In this document: piece after piece, positions 1 to 8,460 of the stretch
Numbering within the stretch: the stretch's first letter is position 1
Layout: each line of letters starts with the position of its first letter
Source of the DNA: JAAZIN01 sp964441025
GTDB lineage: Bacteria; Bacillota; Dethiobacteria; DTU022
Assembly: GCA_964441025.1 (NCBI GenBank)
Contig: CAYTXG010000007.1
Coordinates: forward strand, 40,044-104,043
Direction: 5' to 3'
DNA length: 64,000 bases
Translations under genes and position numbers: made by a program
The notes under the pieces: generated by a model
The model's input: only the letters and a program-made list of their open reading frames with translations
Database searches by the model: none
Told to the model about the DNA's origin: nothing

Positions 1-998
1 TGGCCCTTGAGCTGGACGAGGCTGTCCTTGAGGAGGCCGTCAACAGGGAGGCCCGCCTTGTTGTAACCCATCATCCGCTGCTCTTTGAACCGATGCAGTC
101 CCTGGATGAAAGCGATCCCCAAAGCGCGCTGGCTGCTGCAGCCATCCGTGAGGAGATTGCCGTGTACAGCGCCCACACAAATCTTGATGTCGCCCCCCGG
201 GGGGTGAATCATATTCTTGCAGAACGGCTCGGCCTGGCCCGGGAGGGCCGGCGGGTTATCGAGATCACCGGGTATGACCGGCTTTTGAAACTCGTTGTTT
301 TTGTTCCCGGGGGACATGAAAAGCAGATGCTGGAGGCCCTGGCTGCGGCGGGAGCAGGTTCGCTGGGGCATTACAGTCACTCAAGTTTCCAGCTGTCGGG
401 AACGGGCACATTCATGCCCCTTGAGGGGAGTGCTCCATTTATCGGGCGGCGGGGAGAGCTGGAGCAGGTTGCTGAGACGCGGCTGGAGACGGCTCTGCCG
501 GCCTCCCGCCGGGAGGCTGTTGTGCGGGCCCTGCTGGAGGCGCATCCCTACGAGGAGCCGGCCTATGATTTTTATCCTCTGGAGCTGAAGGGGGAGCCGC
601 TGGGTTTGGGGCTTGCCGGCCTGTTGGAGAGCCCGGGCACCCTGGCGGAGATTGCCGGGCGCTGCCGCAAAGCGCTGGGTTTGAGATCCCTGCGCTGCTG
701 GGCGCCGCCGAAGAGGAAATTCAGCCGGATCGCAATCTGCGGCGGCAGCGGCGGCTCATTAATCGATCTTGCCGCAGCATGCGGGGCGGAGCTGTTCATC
801 TCCGGCGACTTTCGCTATCACGACTTGAAAAAGGCCCAGGCTTGCGGCCTCGGCCTTATTGACGCCGGGCATGGCGCCACGGAGCTGCCTGTTGTCGCTT
901 ATCTGGCTGCATATCTCAACAGCCGCCTGCTTGAAGCGGGTTTTAAAACTGCCGCGGCGGCCTCGGAAATAGAGCCCGCCCGTTGGCTGTTAATGTAG
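1..998 (+). CDS. NIF3/YqfO-family dinuclear metal protein (5' partial)
   Basis: The reading frame is open from the window edge, so the true start lies upstream. Codons before the first ATG encode the NIF3 signature VTHHPLLF, whose histidines bind the dinuclear metal centre. A middle segment (LLKLVVFVPGGHEKQML to HPYEEPAYDFYPL) is the PII/CutA-like insert seen in the longer Bacillota YqfO form. Near the C-terminus DAGHGATE supplies further metal ligands. The family is annotated as GTP cyclohydrolase I type 2-like, but its physiological role is unsettled. The zinc-ribbon gene follows 50 bp downstream, a common pairing in Bacillota, which suggests a shared transcript. Confidence 0.9.
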   Translation, partial: ALELDEAVLEEAVNREARLVVTHHPLLFEPMQSLDESDPQSALAAAAIREEIAVYSAHTNLDVAPRGVNHILAERLGLAREGRRVIEITGYDRLLKLVVFVPGGHEKQMLEALAAAGAGSLGHYSHSSFQLSGTGTFMPLEGSAPFIGRRGELEQVAETRLETALPASRREAVVRALLEAHPYEEPAYDFYPLELKGEPLGLGLAGLLESPGTLAEIAGRCRKALGLRSLRCWAPPKRKFSRIAICGGSGGSLIDLAAACGAELFISGDFRYHDLKKAQACGLGLIDAGHGATELPVVAYLAAYLNSRLLEAGFKTAAAASEIEPARWLLM

Positions 999-1048
999 GG
1001 GCGGCCGCAAGGCCACCCTTTTTTAATGGTGGAAAGAGGTGAAAGAAC

Positions 1049-1804
1049 TTGTCTTTAAAATTACTCTGGAGGCTTCAGGAGATCGAGCTGACTGTCAAGG
1101 ATCTGGAGGATGAAGTTGAAAACACTCCTCTTCACCGGGAGACCGGGGAAGCGGAGGTGCGCCTGGCTGAGCTGGGGGAGGCCCTTGAAAAGTCGGATCA
1201 GGTTCTCAGAGAGCAGCGCAAAAAATTGAAAAGGGGAGAGCTTGAGCTTGAATCGATCACCGCAGAGCACGGCGAACTCCACCGGAGGTTGTACAGCGGT
1301 GAGGTGAAGAACATCAAGGAACTAGAGCAGATGGAGATCAAGCTGCGCTCCGTCAAGCAGAAACAGCTGGGGTTTGAAGAGGAAGTTCTCGGCATGATGG
1401 AATCCATAGAGGAAGAGGAGCGGCTGGTGAGAGATTTAACGGTGCAGCAGGCCGAAGCTGCAGCGGAACTGCAGCGGCGCCGGCAGCGTCTGGAGGAGGA
1501 ACTGGCTCGCCTGGGCGGTGAATTGGAGAGGCTGGGGGAAAAGTGCGAAGAACTGGCTGCCCGGATCGAGCCGAAGTACCTGGAGCGTTATCATGAACTG
1601 GCCGGTAGATATCAGGGGCGGGGCCTGGCGACTGTGATAAATGATATTTGCCAGGGCTGTAGCGTCTTCATCTCATCGGCGCAGCGGGGCTTTCTTTACG
1701 ATCCCCGGGCCATGGTTCACTGCGAAAGCTGCGGCCGCCTGCTGGTCCGCTTTACCGAAGAGGAACTGATGGCCGAACAGGAGCAGCGGGAGAAGGCGGA
1801 ATGA
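1049..1804 (+). CDS. coiled-coil zinc-ribbon protein (C4-type, DUF164 family)
   Basis: The product has 251 residues. The TTG start is chosen because GAAAGAGGTG sits just upstream and the frame has no better-placed ATG. Residues ~10-185 are highly charged heptad-like sequence, predicted as a long antiparallel coiled coil. The C-terminus carries two CxxC pairs (C201/C204 and C225/C228) forming a zinc ribbon. This architecture is the bacterial DUF164/C4-type zinc ribbon family often found next to NIF3 genes; it is proposed to bind nucleic acid, but no reaction is established. I am confident of the family, not of the function. Confidence 0.88.
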   Translation: MSLKLLWRLQEIELTVKDLEDEVENTPLHRETGEAEVRLAELGEALEKSDQVLREQRKKLKRGELELESITAEHGELHRRLYSGEVKNIKELEQMEIKLRSVKQKQLGFEEEVLGMMESIEEEERLVRDLTVQQAEAAAELQRRRQRLEEELARLGGELERLGEKCEELAARIEPKYLERYHELAGRYQGRGLATVINDICQGCSVFISSAQRGFLYDPRAMVHCESCGRLLVRFTEEELMAEQEQREKAE

Positions 1805-1906
1805 GGAAACAAGCGGCTGTGTGTTGAAGGAATGGGGGATAGGATATATAATACTGAATTGAAGTTGTAATAATTTTTGCATACTGTTTCAGGAAGAGGG
1901 ATCAGC

Positions 1907-2716
1907 TTGTCTGAGAAAAAGAAAAATGTAAGCCGCAGGGATGTGCGTGGGAAGTGGTGGGCCGCAATTATTGCGGCAGTGCTGGCGCTGGCAATGGCTC
2001 TTTCAGCAATAGCGGCATATTCAGGCCATCTGCTGGATGGGGACCGCGGTGAAGCCGCCGATCCGGGGCAGCAAATTGATCTTGATGCTTACCGGGAGTA
2101 TTATTCGAGTGAGATCAAGAGGCTGCAAAAATATATCGACGACATCGGCGCCACGGCCCCGGTGCTGGGTGAGCTGGTGCAGTATTATGATGTTCTAATC
2201 CGCATCGAGGAAGAAGAGAGCAGCGTTTCAGAGGAGACCCTGCAGGGCTACAGGGATAGTTTGCTCAAGTACAGCCGCGGGCTCATCGAGATGGAGCCTG
2301 ATAAGGCCGAACACCGCCTGCAGCTGCTGGATTACTACGATAAATTTGGCGAGGATGAGGCTGTAATCGCTGAAGAGATCAGCACATTGCGGGATCTGCT
2401 TCACGAGAACCCCGATCCCCTCTCCACCCTTATGCTCATCGGACTTATGAAATCTTCAGGACAGGAAGAGATCGCTGGTGAGGAGATTGCCCTGCTGGAA
2501 GAGTATTTTCAGCAACTGGATGCATCGGAAAACCTCGACAGCAAAAATCGCTACTACTACGCTTATTTGCTGGGTGAATACTTGAAAAAGACAGAGGAGG
2601 CCGAAAAGCAGCTCACCCTGATCATGGAAACGGTGCCTGAAGACAGCTCCGAATACCTTGCCGCCAAAGGATACCTGGAGCAGCTTCAGCAGGCGGAAAA
2701 AACAGGTGCAAAGTAA
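1907..2716 (+). CDS. membrane-anchored helical-repeat (TPR-like) protein
   Basis: The product has 269 residues. I use the TTG preceded by AGGAAGAGGG rather than the TTG 30 bases earlier, which has no ribosome binding site. After a basic N-terminus there is one hydrophobic segment (about residues 17-39, rich in A, L and I) acting as a signal anchor. The rest is acidic and strongly helical, with leucine spacing resembling TPR-type helical pairs (for example LQLLDYYDKFGEDEAVIAEE). It should lie outside the membrane as a protein-interaction scaffold. The tatC start lies 32 bp after the stop. I do not recognise a named family. Confidence 0.7.
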   Translation: MSEKKKNVSRRDVRGKWWAAIIAAVLALAMALSAIAAYSGHLLDGDRGEAADPGQQIDLDAYREYYSSEIKRLQKYIDDIGATAPVLGELVQYYDVLIRIEEEESSVSEETLQGYRDSLLKYSRGLIEMEPDKAEHRLQLLDYYDKFGEDEAVIAEEISTLRDLLHENPDPLSTLMLIGLMKSSGQEEIAGEEIALLEEYFQQLDASENLDSKNRYYYAYLLGEYLKKTEEAEKQLTLIMETVPEDSSEYLAAKGYLEQLQQAEKTGAK

Positions 2717-2748
2717 AAATGACAGGCGCCGCTTCACCGGGGGAGGGT

Positions 2749-3540
2749 ATGAAGAAGGAAGGCTGGCTTCACCTGCTGGGGGAACTGCGCAAAAGGTTGA
2801 TCCTGATCATGGTGATTGTCGCCTCAGGGGCGGCTTTTTGCTACATTTTTGTGGAGCGGATTCGCAATATCCTGCTCCTGCCCACATTGACCCCCGACTT
2901 CATTGAGTTTTTCGGGATCTTTAAGAGCAGCTATCCCTACCGGGAGATGCCTGCGGACCTGGAACAGCCGGTGAGGATGATCTTTCTCACCCCCGGCGAA
3001 GCCTTCATGGCCAACCTGCGCCTGGCCCTGGTCTGCGGTCTGCTGATCACGCTGCCCCTTGTCCTCTACCAGCTGGTAGCCCTCATCCTGGCGGCAAGAA
3101 AAAGGCGCCGCCGCGGCAGCGCCTTCGCTCTCACCGCCGCCATCTGCCTGCTCTTTCTGCTGGGGCTCGGTTTTGGCTATTTTGTTGTTTTCCCCTTTGC
3201 CATGAATTTTTTTCTCAGCTTTGCCACTGTGGATATCGGCGCCGAGTGGAGCATCGGCCGTTACCTATCCTTTGCCGTATCCTTTTTATTTGCTTTCGGA
3301 CTGGTTTTTCAAATTCCGCTGCTCTTCTGGTTTCTCGGAAGCATTGGGGTACTCAACGCTGCCTTCTTGAGGCGGCACCGCAGGCTTGCCATCGTGATCA
3401 TTTTAATTCTTGCTGCAGTGCTTACCCCTCCTGATGTCTTCTCACAGATCCTCATGGCCATCCCCCTTTACATTCTCTACGAATGCGGCATATTGCTGGT
3501 CTCCTTTGCCCAGCGAAAGCGGGCCCTGACGAAAGCGTAA
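2749..3540 (+). CDS. tatC: Sec-independent (twin-arginine) translocase subunit TatC
   Basis: The product has about 263 residues and several hydrophobic helices consistent with TatC, the receptor of the Tat pathway that exports folded, often cofactor-loaded proteins. Supporting features are the N-terminal cytosolic HLLGELRKRL helix, the FLTPGEAFMANLRLAL segment after a periplasmic loop, and a terminal AVLTPPDVFSQILMAIPLYILYE block typical of TatC. An upstream in-frame ATG exists, but the ATG preceded by GGGGGAGGG is better placed. No tatA is visible nearby, so the partner must be elsewhere. A compound stem-loop follows the stop. Confidence 0.93.
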   Translation: MKKEGWLHLLGELRKRLILIMVIVASGAAFCYIFVERIRNILLLPTLTPDFIEFFGIFKSSYPYREMPADLEQPVRMIFLTPGEAFMANLRLALVCGLLITLPLVLYQLVALILAARKRRRRGSAFALTAAICLLFLLGLGFGYFVVFPFAMNFFLSFATVDIGAEWSIGRYLSFAVSFLFAFGLVFQIPLLFWFLGSIGVLNAAFLRRHRRLAIVIILILAAVLTPPDVFSQILMAIPLYILYECGILLVSFAQRKRALTKA

Positions 3541-3573
3541 GCCTTTTTGTCCCCTGTCCGGGGACGGTAAGGC
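3541..3573 (+). terminator. compound stem-loop after tatC
   Basis: GCCTT pairs with AAGGC outside an inner GTCCCC/GGGGAC hairpin with a 5-nt loop. No T-run follows, so termination is plausible but not certain. The inner hairpin contains the GGGGACGGT core seen in the dispersed repeats elsewhere in this window. Confidence 0.4.
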
Positions 3574-3613
3574 GCCGCCGAAGAACAGGGCGGGGGAAAG
3601 AAGCCCCCCGCTC

Positions 3614-3643
3614 TTGACAAGTAATTCACTAATGGTGTATAAA
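3614..3643 (+). promoter_or_regulatory. sigma-A type promoter of the iron operon
   Basis: TTGACA, an 18-nt spacer and TATAAA. Transcription would start near 3650, inside the palindromic operator, so repressor binding would directly block initiation. Confidence 0.75.
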
Positions 3644-3644
3644 T

Positions 3645-3662
3645 AGTTAGGCAAACCTAACT
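3645..3662 (+). promoter_or_regulatory. DtxR/IdeR-type iron box
   Basis: Perfect 7-bp inverted repeat AGTTAGG / CCTAACT around CAAA, matching the TTAGG-n-CCTAA pattern of DtxR-family operators. It lies between the -10 box and the start of the DtxR-family gene, implying Fe(II)-dependent autorepression of the whole downstream run. Confidence 0.75.
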
Positions 3663-3663
3663 T

Positions 3664-4113
3664 ATGGGGTTGATCAGGGTGAGTCCGCTGCCGTTGAGCG
3701 CTGCGATGCAGGATTACCTGGAGGAAATTTTGAACCTCTCCAGCCGGCTGGAAACGGTTCGCGTTACCGATATTGCCGAGAGGCTTAACCTGGCCAAGGC
3801 CAGTGTAAGCCAGGCCTTGAACCAGCTGCGCGAGCAGGGCCTGATCAACCAGGATCGCTACGGCCCGGTGGAGCTGACAGAACGGGGGCGCTACTATGGT
3901 ATGGTGGTCAAACGTCGCCATGTGGTGCTGCGAAGTTTTCTTACCGAGGTGCTGGGGGTGGATCATAAAACTGCGGAGAAAGATGCCTGCCGGATGGAAC
4001 ATGCCGTCTGCAGCGAGACTATTGAGCGACTGGTTGACTTTTTGATCGAGGGAGGCTACAGCAGCGGTTTTAACAATTTGAAAGGAAAAAACGGGTCTGA
4101 ACAGGACGAATAA
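3664..4113 (+). CDS. DtxR-family metal-dependent transcriptional repressor
   Basis: The product has up to 149 residues. An N-terminal winged helix (MQDYLEEILNL...VRVTDIAERLNLAKASVSQALNQLREQGLI) is followed by the metal-binding dimerisation helices with E, H and C ligands (RRHVVLRSFLTEVLGVD, CRMEHAVC). It lacks the SH3-like third domain, as in MntR-sized members. The start is uncertain: the ATG lies only about 14 nt after the predicted transcription start with no Shine-Dalgarno; GTG at 3679 or ATG at 3706 (giving MQDYLEE) are alternatives. As first gene before feoAB and behind an iron box, it is most likely the Fe(II) sensor of this operon. Confidence 0.88.
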   Translation: MGLIRVSPLPLSAAMQDYLEEILNLSSRLETVRVTDIAERLNLAKASVSQALNQLREQGLINQDRYGPVELTERGRYYGMVVKRRHVVLRSFLTEVLGVDHKTAEKDACRMEHAVCSETIERLVDFLIEGGYSSGFNNLKGKNGSEQDE

Positions 4114-4165
4114 ACATTACAGCAGTTAAACATATACAGGTCTTGCGGGGGAGAGGTGGGCGGAA

Positions 4166-4402
4166 ATGAAAGTGATTTCGCTGGTACAGATGAAAACAGG
4201 CCAATCGGGGCGGATTAAACAGATTCAGGGCGGACGCGGCATGATCGCCAGGTTGCAGGCGCTCGGTCTTCACCCCGGAAAAAGAGTGACCAAGGTGAGC
4301 GCTGTGTTCCAGCGGGGGCCGGTGGTTTTGGGGGTGGATCGGTCCCAGGTTGCCCTGGGATACAGCCAGGCCAACCGCATCCTGGTGGAGGTTGCAGAGT
4401 AG
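4166..4402 (+). CDS. feoA: ferrous iron transport protein A
   Basis: A 78-residue SH3-like FeoA. Diagnostic sequence includes GRIKQIQGGRGMIARLQALGLHPGKRVTKVS and the C-terminal VALGYSQANRILVEV. FeoA binds the cytosolic domain of FeoB and is required for Fe(II) uptake. It has a strong ribosome binding site (GGAGAGGTGG region) and sits 30 bp before feoB, inside the iron-regulated run. Confidence 0.95.
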   Translation: MKVISLVQMKTGQSGRIKQIQGGRGMIARLQALGLHPGKRVTKVSAVFQRGPVVLGVDRSQVALGYSQANRILVEVAE

Positions 4403-4432
4403 AACAGTTTAGCCGGGTGGTGGACAAAGATA

Positions 4433-6295
4433 ATGCTTAGGGAAAAAACAGTAGTTCTTGTGGGTAACCCCAATGTGGGCAAAAGCGTAATATTTTCGCA
4501 TCTAACAGGGACCAGGGTGGTTATCTCCAATTATCCCGGGACTACTGTTGAATATACTCGCGGACGGCTGCAGCAAGGGGGGCGGATTTGGCAGATCCTC
4601 GACGCCCCGGGGACCTACAGCCTGGAACCCTCCTGCCGGGCTGAAGAGGTTACCGCCGGATTGGTGGATACCGCCGATGTGGTGGTCAACGTAGTTGATG
4701 CAACCAATTTGGAGCGCAATCTTTACCTCACCGGGCAGCTGCTCGAGCGGGGGGTTCCCTTGATTGTTGTGTTGAACCTTGTTGATGAAGCGGCCCAAAA
4801 AGGGGTGAAACTCGATATTCCCCGCCTGAAAGAAATGCTGGGTGTCCCTGTTATCCCCACGGTGGCCATCAGCGGCAAGGGCTTGCCCGAGCTTGTTGCA
4901 GCGCTGCCGCACGCCGGCCGGGGTGCGGGAAAGCGGCTTTCCCCCGACGAGCGCTGGATCTGGATCGGCTCCGTTGTGAAGAGCGTCCAGCGGGTGATCC
5001 GGCGCCGCCGCACCTGGCTCGAAGCGCTGGAGCTGGCCAGCATCCGTCCACTGACGGGGATTCCCATCGCAGCGGCCGGCCTGTACCTTGCTTTCAAGGT
5101 AATCATCGGCTGCGGTGAAGCGATGCAACGCCTGATGGAAAGATTCTTTTTCGAGCCGGTTTATGTGCCCCTGCTGGGCGCTCTGGGTCGCCTGCTGGGC
5201 GGAAGGGGATTCCTCCACGACCTGCTTATCGGCAAGCTCCAGGCGGGGCAGATCCATCTTGAGGAATCAATGGGCATCCTCAGCACGGGTGTATTTGTTG
5301 TTTTTGGTGTTGTGCTGCCCTACCTGTTCATGTTCTACCTGGCGCTGGGGCTTTTGGAGGATTGCGGCTACCTGCCGCGCCTGGCGGTGATGGCGGACCG
5401 GATGATGCACCGCCTGGGGCTGCACGGCTTTGCCGTTATTCCCATGCTTCTGGGCTTCGGCTGCAATGTCCCGGCGGTGCTGGCCGCCCGCAATCTCGAG
5501 AGCAGGCGGGAGCGCCTGATCGTCAGCACCATGCTGGCCGTCTCTATCCCCTGTGCCGCACAGATGTCGATGATCATCGGGCTTGTAGGCCGTTACGGCG
5601 GGGCTTATCTGGGCGCCATTCTGGGCACACTATTTCTGATCTGGGTGGTGATCGGCCTCTTTCTGGATCGCACCCTTCCGGGCTACACCCCCTCCATGAT
5701 CGTTGAAATACCGCCGTACCGCTGGCCCAGCATAAAGGCGCAGTTGCAAAAGCTGAACATGCGCCTTAAGCATTATTTTACGGAGGCGCTTCCCTTTATT
5801 TTTGGGGGCATTATTCTGATCAACCTGCTGCACCTGTTGGGGGTAATCAACCTGCTGGCCGGCGTTTTTGCACCGGTTTTCAAGGGACTCTTCGGCCTGC
5901 CCACCGAGGCTGTTTCCACGCTGCTGGTGGGATTCTTGCGGAAAGATGTGGCCGTGGCCATGCTTGTTCCCCTGGGGTTGTCGGCCCGGCAGTTTGTCAT
6001 CGGCGCTACTGTGCTGGCCACATATTTTCCCTGCGCCGCCACATTTATTGTATTGATCAAAGAGCTTGGAATCAGGGATATGGCAGTTGCCCTGGGGATG
6101 ATGCTGCTGTTTTCAACGGCTGCGGGTACTGTGCTCAACGTGCTTCTGGAAACGGTGCTGCCGCCGGCTCCCCTGGCCCTGCTTTTTACCGGGTTGGGCA
6201 TACTTCTGTTAGTGCTTTGTGGCGGGAGTTCGGAGCAGCGGGAAAACAGAAGGGGGAAAAGGTTTACCTCAACAATTCAGGAAAGAGGGAATTAA
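4433..6295 (+). CDS. feoB: ferrous iron transport protein B (GTPase-permease)
   Basis: The product has 620 residues, on the short side for FeoB. The N-terminal G domain has G1 GNPNVGKS (11-18), G2 in ISNYPGTTVEY, G3 DAPG, G4 NLVD and G5-like SGKGL. The C-terminal membrane domain has the two Gate motifs, each with the conserved cysteine (GFGCNVPA and ATYFPCAATF). It imports Fe(II) across the cytoplasmic membrane. The product ends one base before the mrp start, so the two are translationally coupled. No feoC is seen. Confidence 0.96.
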   Translation: MLREKTVVLVGNPNVGKSVIFSHLTGTRVVISNYPGTTVEYTRGRLQQGGRIWQILDAPGTYSLEPSCRAEEVTAGLVDTADVVVNVVDATNLERNLYLTGQLLERGVPLIVVLNLVDEAAQKGVKLDIPRLKEMLGVPVIPTVAISGKGLPELVAALPHAGRGAGKRLSPDERWIWIGSVVKSVQRVIRRRRTWLEALELASIRPLTGIPIAAAGLYLAFKVIIGCGEAMQRLMERFFFEPVYVPLLGALGRLLGGRGFLHDLLIGKLQAGQIHLEESMGILSTGVFVVFGVVLPYLFMFYLALGLLEDCGYLPRLAVMADRMMHRLGLHGFAVIPMLLGFGCNVPAVLAARNLESRRERLIVSTMLAVSIPCAAQMSMIIGLVGRYGGAYLGAILGTLFLIWVVIGLFLDRTLPGYTPSMIVEIPPYRWPSIKAQLQKLNMRLKHYFTEALPFIFGGIILINLLHLLGVINLLAGVFAPVFKGLFGLPTEAVSTLLVGFLRKDVAVAMLVPLGLSARQFVIGATVLATYFPCAATFIVLIKELGIRDMAVALGMMLLFSTAAGTVLNVLLETVLPPAPLALLFTGLGILLLVLCGGSSEQRENRRGKRFTSTIQERGN

Positions 6296-6296
6296 T

Positions 6297-7097
6297 ATGC
6301 CGGAAACAGGAACAACTGGAAAGTCCAGCGCATCGCCCCTGGAGAAACTGGGGCAGCCGGAACAGAGCAATATCCGCCATGTCATAGCGGTGATGAGCGG
6401 CAAGGGCGGCGTGGGAAAATCATCTCTTTCCGCCCTGGCGGCCGTTGCCCTGGTCCGGGAGGGTTACCGGGTCGGGCTGCTGGACGCAGATATCACCGGG
6501 CCGAGCATTCCCAAACTCTTCGGGATGCAGCAGCAGCCGGAATCGATAAACGGGAAAATCGCCCCGCCGGAAACGGAACTGGGGATCAAGATAATGTCCC
6601 TTAACCTGCTGCTGCCGCACGAAGACGATCCCGTGATCTGGCGGGGACCGCTCATCGGCGGTGCGGTAAAGCAGTTCTGGACCGATGTAATCTGGGGGGA
6701 GATCGATTACATGGTGGTGGATCTGCCGCCCGGGACGGGCGATGCTCCCCTGACGGTGATGCAGTCGCTGCCCCTGGACGGGCTGCTTATTGTGACCTCG
6801 CCCCAGGAGCTTGCGGTCATGGTGGTGAAAAAGGCGATCAAGATGGCCCGGATGATGGATGTACCCATCCTGGGGCTTGTGGAGAATATGAGCATGCTGC
6901 TCTGTCCCCACTGCGGCAAAGAAGTTGAACCCTTCGGGCCCAGCCAGGCTGAAATGGTGGCGGCGGAAACAGGGATCAAGCTGCTGGGAACAATCCCGCT
7001 TGATCCTGAGATCTCCAGCCTGGGGGACAGCGGTAAAATCGAGCAGTACCGGGTAGATTTTCTCAAGGAAATACCGGGGTTGTTGGGAAAAAAATAA
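6297..7097 (+). CDS. Mrp/ApbC-type Fe-S cluster carrier ATPase
   Basis: The product has 266 residues. The ATG preceded by AGGAAAGAGGG is chosen over upstream in-frame codons that lie within feoB. The deviant P-loop MSGKGGVGKSS is at residues 33-43, the switch includes DADITGPSIPKLFGM, and DLPPGTGDAPLT is typical of Mrp. A CPHC pair (C203/C206) is the dimer-interface Fe-S ligand of the Mrp/Nbp35 group. There is no N-terminal DUF59 (MIP18) domain. Mrp proteins bind and transfer [4Fe-4S] clusters. Its place between feoB and NifX-like genes suggests delivery of clusters to the metalloprotein set downstream. Confidence 0.92.
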   Translation: MPETGTTGKSSASPLEKLGQPEQSNIRHVIAVMSGKGGVGKSSLSALAAVALVREGYRVGLLDADITGPSIPKLFGMQQQPESINGKIAPPETELGIKIMSLNLLLPHEDDPVIWRGPLIGGAVKQFWTDVIWGEIDYMVVDLPPGTGDAPLTVMQSLPLDGLLIVTSPQELAVMVVKKAIKMARMMDVPILGLVENMSMLLCPHCGKEVEPFGPSQAEMVAAETGIKLLGTIPLDPEISSLGDSGKIEQYRVDFLKEIPGLLGKK

Positions 7098-7135
7098 GCG
7101 GCCCGGGGGGCTGCCTTTGAAAGGAGGCGTACTTA

Positions 7136-7504
7136 ATGAATTTGGCTGTTTGTGCGCAAGGTGAAGGTCTGGAGGCGCAGGTGGATCAGCGTTTCGGGCG
7201 CTGCCCCTATTTTGTAATCGTCAATTCCGAAACAGGGGAGCTGCTTAAATCGGTGCCTAACAGCGGCGCTGCCGCTGCCGGCGGAGCGGGGCCGCAAAGC
7301 GCCCGCCAGCTTTCGCAGGAAGAGGTGGAGGCGGTGGCGGTGGGCCATGTGGGACCCAATGCTGCAGCTGCCCTCAAGGCGGCGGGCATCTCCGTCTACG
7401 GCGGCGTTGCCGGAACTGTAGGCGAAACCTGGCAGCAGTACCGCGATGGAAAGCTTTCGGCAATAGATGAACCGACAGTAGACTCCCATCACGGCATGCG
7501 CTAG
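7136..7504 (+). CDS. NifX/NifB-like (orange-protein type) cofactor-binding protein
   Basis: A 122-residue single-domain protein of the dinitrogenase Fe-Mo cofactor family: LAVCAQGEGLEAQVDQRFGRCPYFVIV at the N-terminus, a VAVGHVGPNAAAALKAAGI core and a C-terminal HHGMR. Members bind Mo- or Fe-containing clusters non-covalently; the Desulfovibrio orange protein (Mo-Cu-S cluster) is a characterised relative. A GGAGG site is placed well for the ATG. A second, divergent copy follows after a structured spacer. I see no nitrogenase genes here, so a role in nitrogen fixation is not supported. Confidence 0.88.
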   Translation: MNLAVCAQGEGLEAQVDQRFGRCPYFVIVNSETGELLKSVPNSGAAAAGGAGPQSARQLSQEEVEAVAVGHVGPNAAAALKAAGISVYGGVAGTVGETWQQYRDGKLSAIDEPTVDSHHGMR

Positions 7505-7519
7505 CAAAATTAATTTTTC

Positions 7520-7613
7520 GCCCGGCTTATCCCTGCCCCGGGGGGAGGGATGGGCCGGGCGGGGGAAACCCCGCCTTTCGTCCGGGCGGCCCGGGGATCT
7601 GGCCCACCGGGCC
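7520..7613 (+). other. three consecutive GC-rich stem-loops between the two nifX-like genes
   Basis: Hairpin 1 pairs GCCCGGC (7520) with GCCGGGC (7554) and ATCCCT with AGGGAT inside it. Hairpin 2 is GGCGGGG / CCCCGCC with a 4-nt loop. Hairpin 3 is GGCCCGG / CCGGGCC. No T-run follows any of them. They may protect or attenuate the transcript; I cannot match them to a known riboswitch. Confidence 0.55.
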
Positions 7614-7668
7614 TGGAAGAGCGGAGGGCGGGTTCTTGCATAAGCGTTTTTAAAAAGGAGAGTGTGAT

Positions 7669-8025
7669 ATGAAAATTGCGATTGCAACCGAAGGCGAACA
7701 TGTGGCGCAGCATTTCGGCCACTGCGCCGAATACACCCTGGTCGAGCTGGAAGAGAACAAGGTGATCGGCAAAGAGGTCATCGACAACCCGGGCCACCAG
7801 CCCGGTTTCCTCCCCGGTTTTCTGGCCGGGTACGGTGTTTCCTGCATTATTGCCGGGGGGATGGGCCAGAGGGCGCAGCAGCTTTTTGCCGGGCAGGGTA
7901 TTGATACTGTTATTGGGGTGACGGGAACAGTGGAAAAGGTGATCGACCTATGGATGGCCGGGAGCCTGCAGTCCGGGGAGAGCCTTTGCGATCACAGTCA
8001 CGGCGGCTGTTCGAATAACCACTGA
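7669..8025 (+). CDS. second NifX/NifB-like cofactor-binding protein with Cys/His tail
   Basis: A 118-residue paralogue of the gene at 7136: KIAIATEGEHVAQHFGHCAEYTLVELE, GMGQRAQQLFAGQGIDTVIGVTG. Unlike the first copy it ends in a Cys/His-rich tail (CDHSHGGCSNNH) that could bind a metal. AAAAAGGAG precedes the ATG. Two non-identical copies followed by two MinD-ferredoxin ATPases suggests either a heterodimeric cluster holder or separate carrier and acceptor roles; that is inference. Confidence 0.88.
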   Translation: MKIAIATEGEHVAQHFGHCAEYTLVELEENKVIGKEVIDNPGHQPGFLPGFLAGYGVSCIIAGGMGQRAQQLFAGQGIDTVIGVTGTVEKVIDLWMAGSLQSGESLCDHSHGGCSNNH

Positions 8026-8063
8026 TCCAGCTGAGAAGAACATCAGAGAAAGGGGGTGCAGAG

Positions 8064-8384
8064 ATGTACAGGGGTAGATATCCGTACGGTCCCGGTTTTC
8101 GGAGAAGAGCGCGGCGGCGGTTTCCGGGAGGACGCGGTTACTTCTGGGGCGGCGGCCCCGGCTGGGGATGGGATCCTTACTGGTACGAAGGGAGATACCC
8201 TTATTATGGAGCACCACCCTGGGCCGGCCCCTATGAAGCAGGGATGCCGGGTCCGGACCTGGACGAAGGCGAATGGTTGAAGGCGGAAGCCGCCGATTTG
8301 CGGAATCAGGCTGAGGCAATCAGAGATGAGCTGGCTGAAATTGAAAAGCGGCTGGCGGAAATTGAGCGGCCGGAGAAAGAGTAG
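8064..8384 (+). CDS. DUF5320-type small protein
   Basis: A 106-residue protein. Residues 1-65 are low-complexity, rich in Gly, Arg, Tyr, Trp and Pro; residues 70-104 form a charged amphipathic helix (AEAADLRNQAEAIRDELAEIEKRL) likely to be a coiled coil. This is the DUF5320 layout, which regularly accompanies NifX-like and MinD-ferredoxin genes in anaerobes. An AAAGGGGG site precedes the ATG. Function is unknown; an oligomerisation or docking role would fit the helix. Confidence 0.75.
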   Translation: MYRGRYPYGPGFRRRARRRFPGGRGYFWGGGPGWGWDPYWYEGRYPYYGAPPWAGPYEAGMPGPDLDEGEWLKAEAADLRNQAEAIRDELAEIEKRLAEIERPEKE

Positions 8385-8460
8385 GTTACCGCGGGTTATG
8401 AAGGGAGCGGGGTGCTTTTCCCCCGCTTCCCTTGCATCCGGCCCGGGAAGGAGAATGGGG

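Noticed and set aside
7136..8025. Nitrogen-fixation cluster because of NifX/NifB-like genes
   Set aside because: No nifHDK, nifE or radical SAM NifB is present; neighbours match an orange-protein-type set instead.
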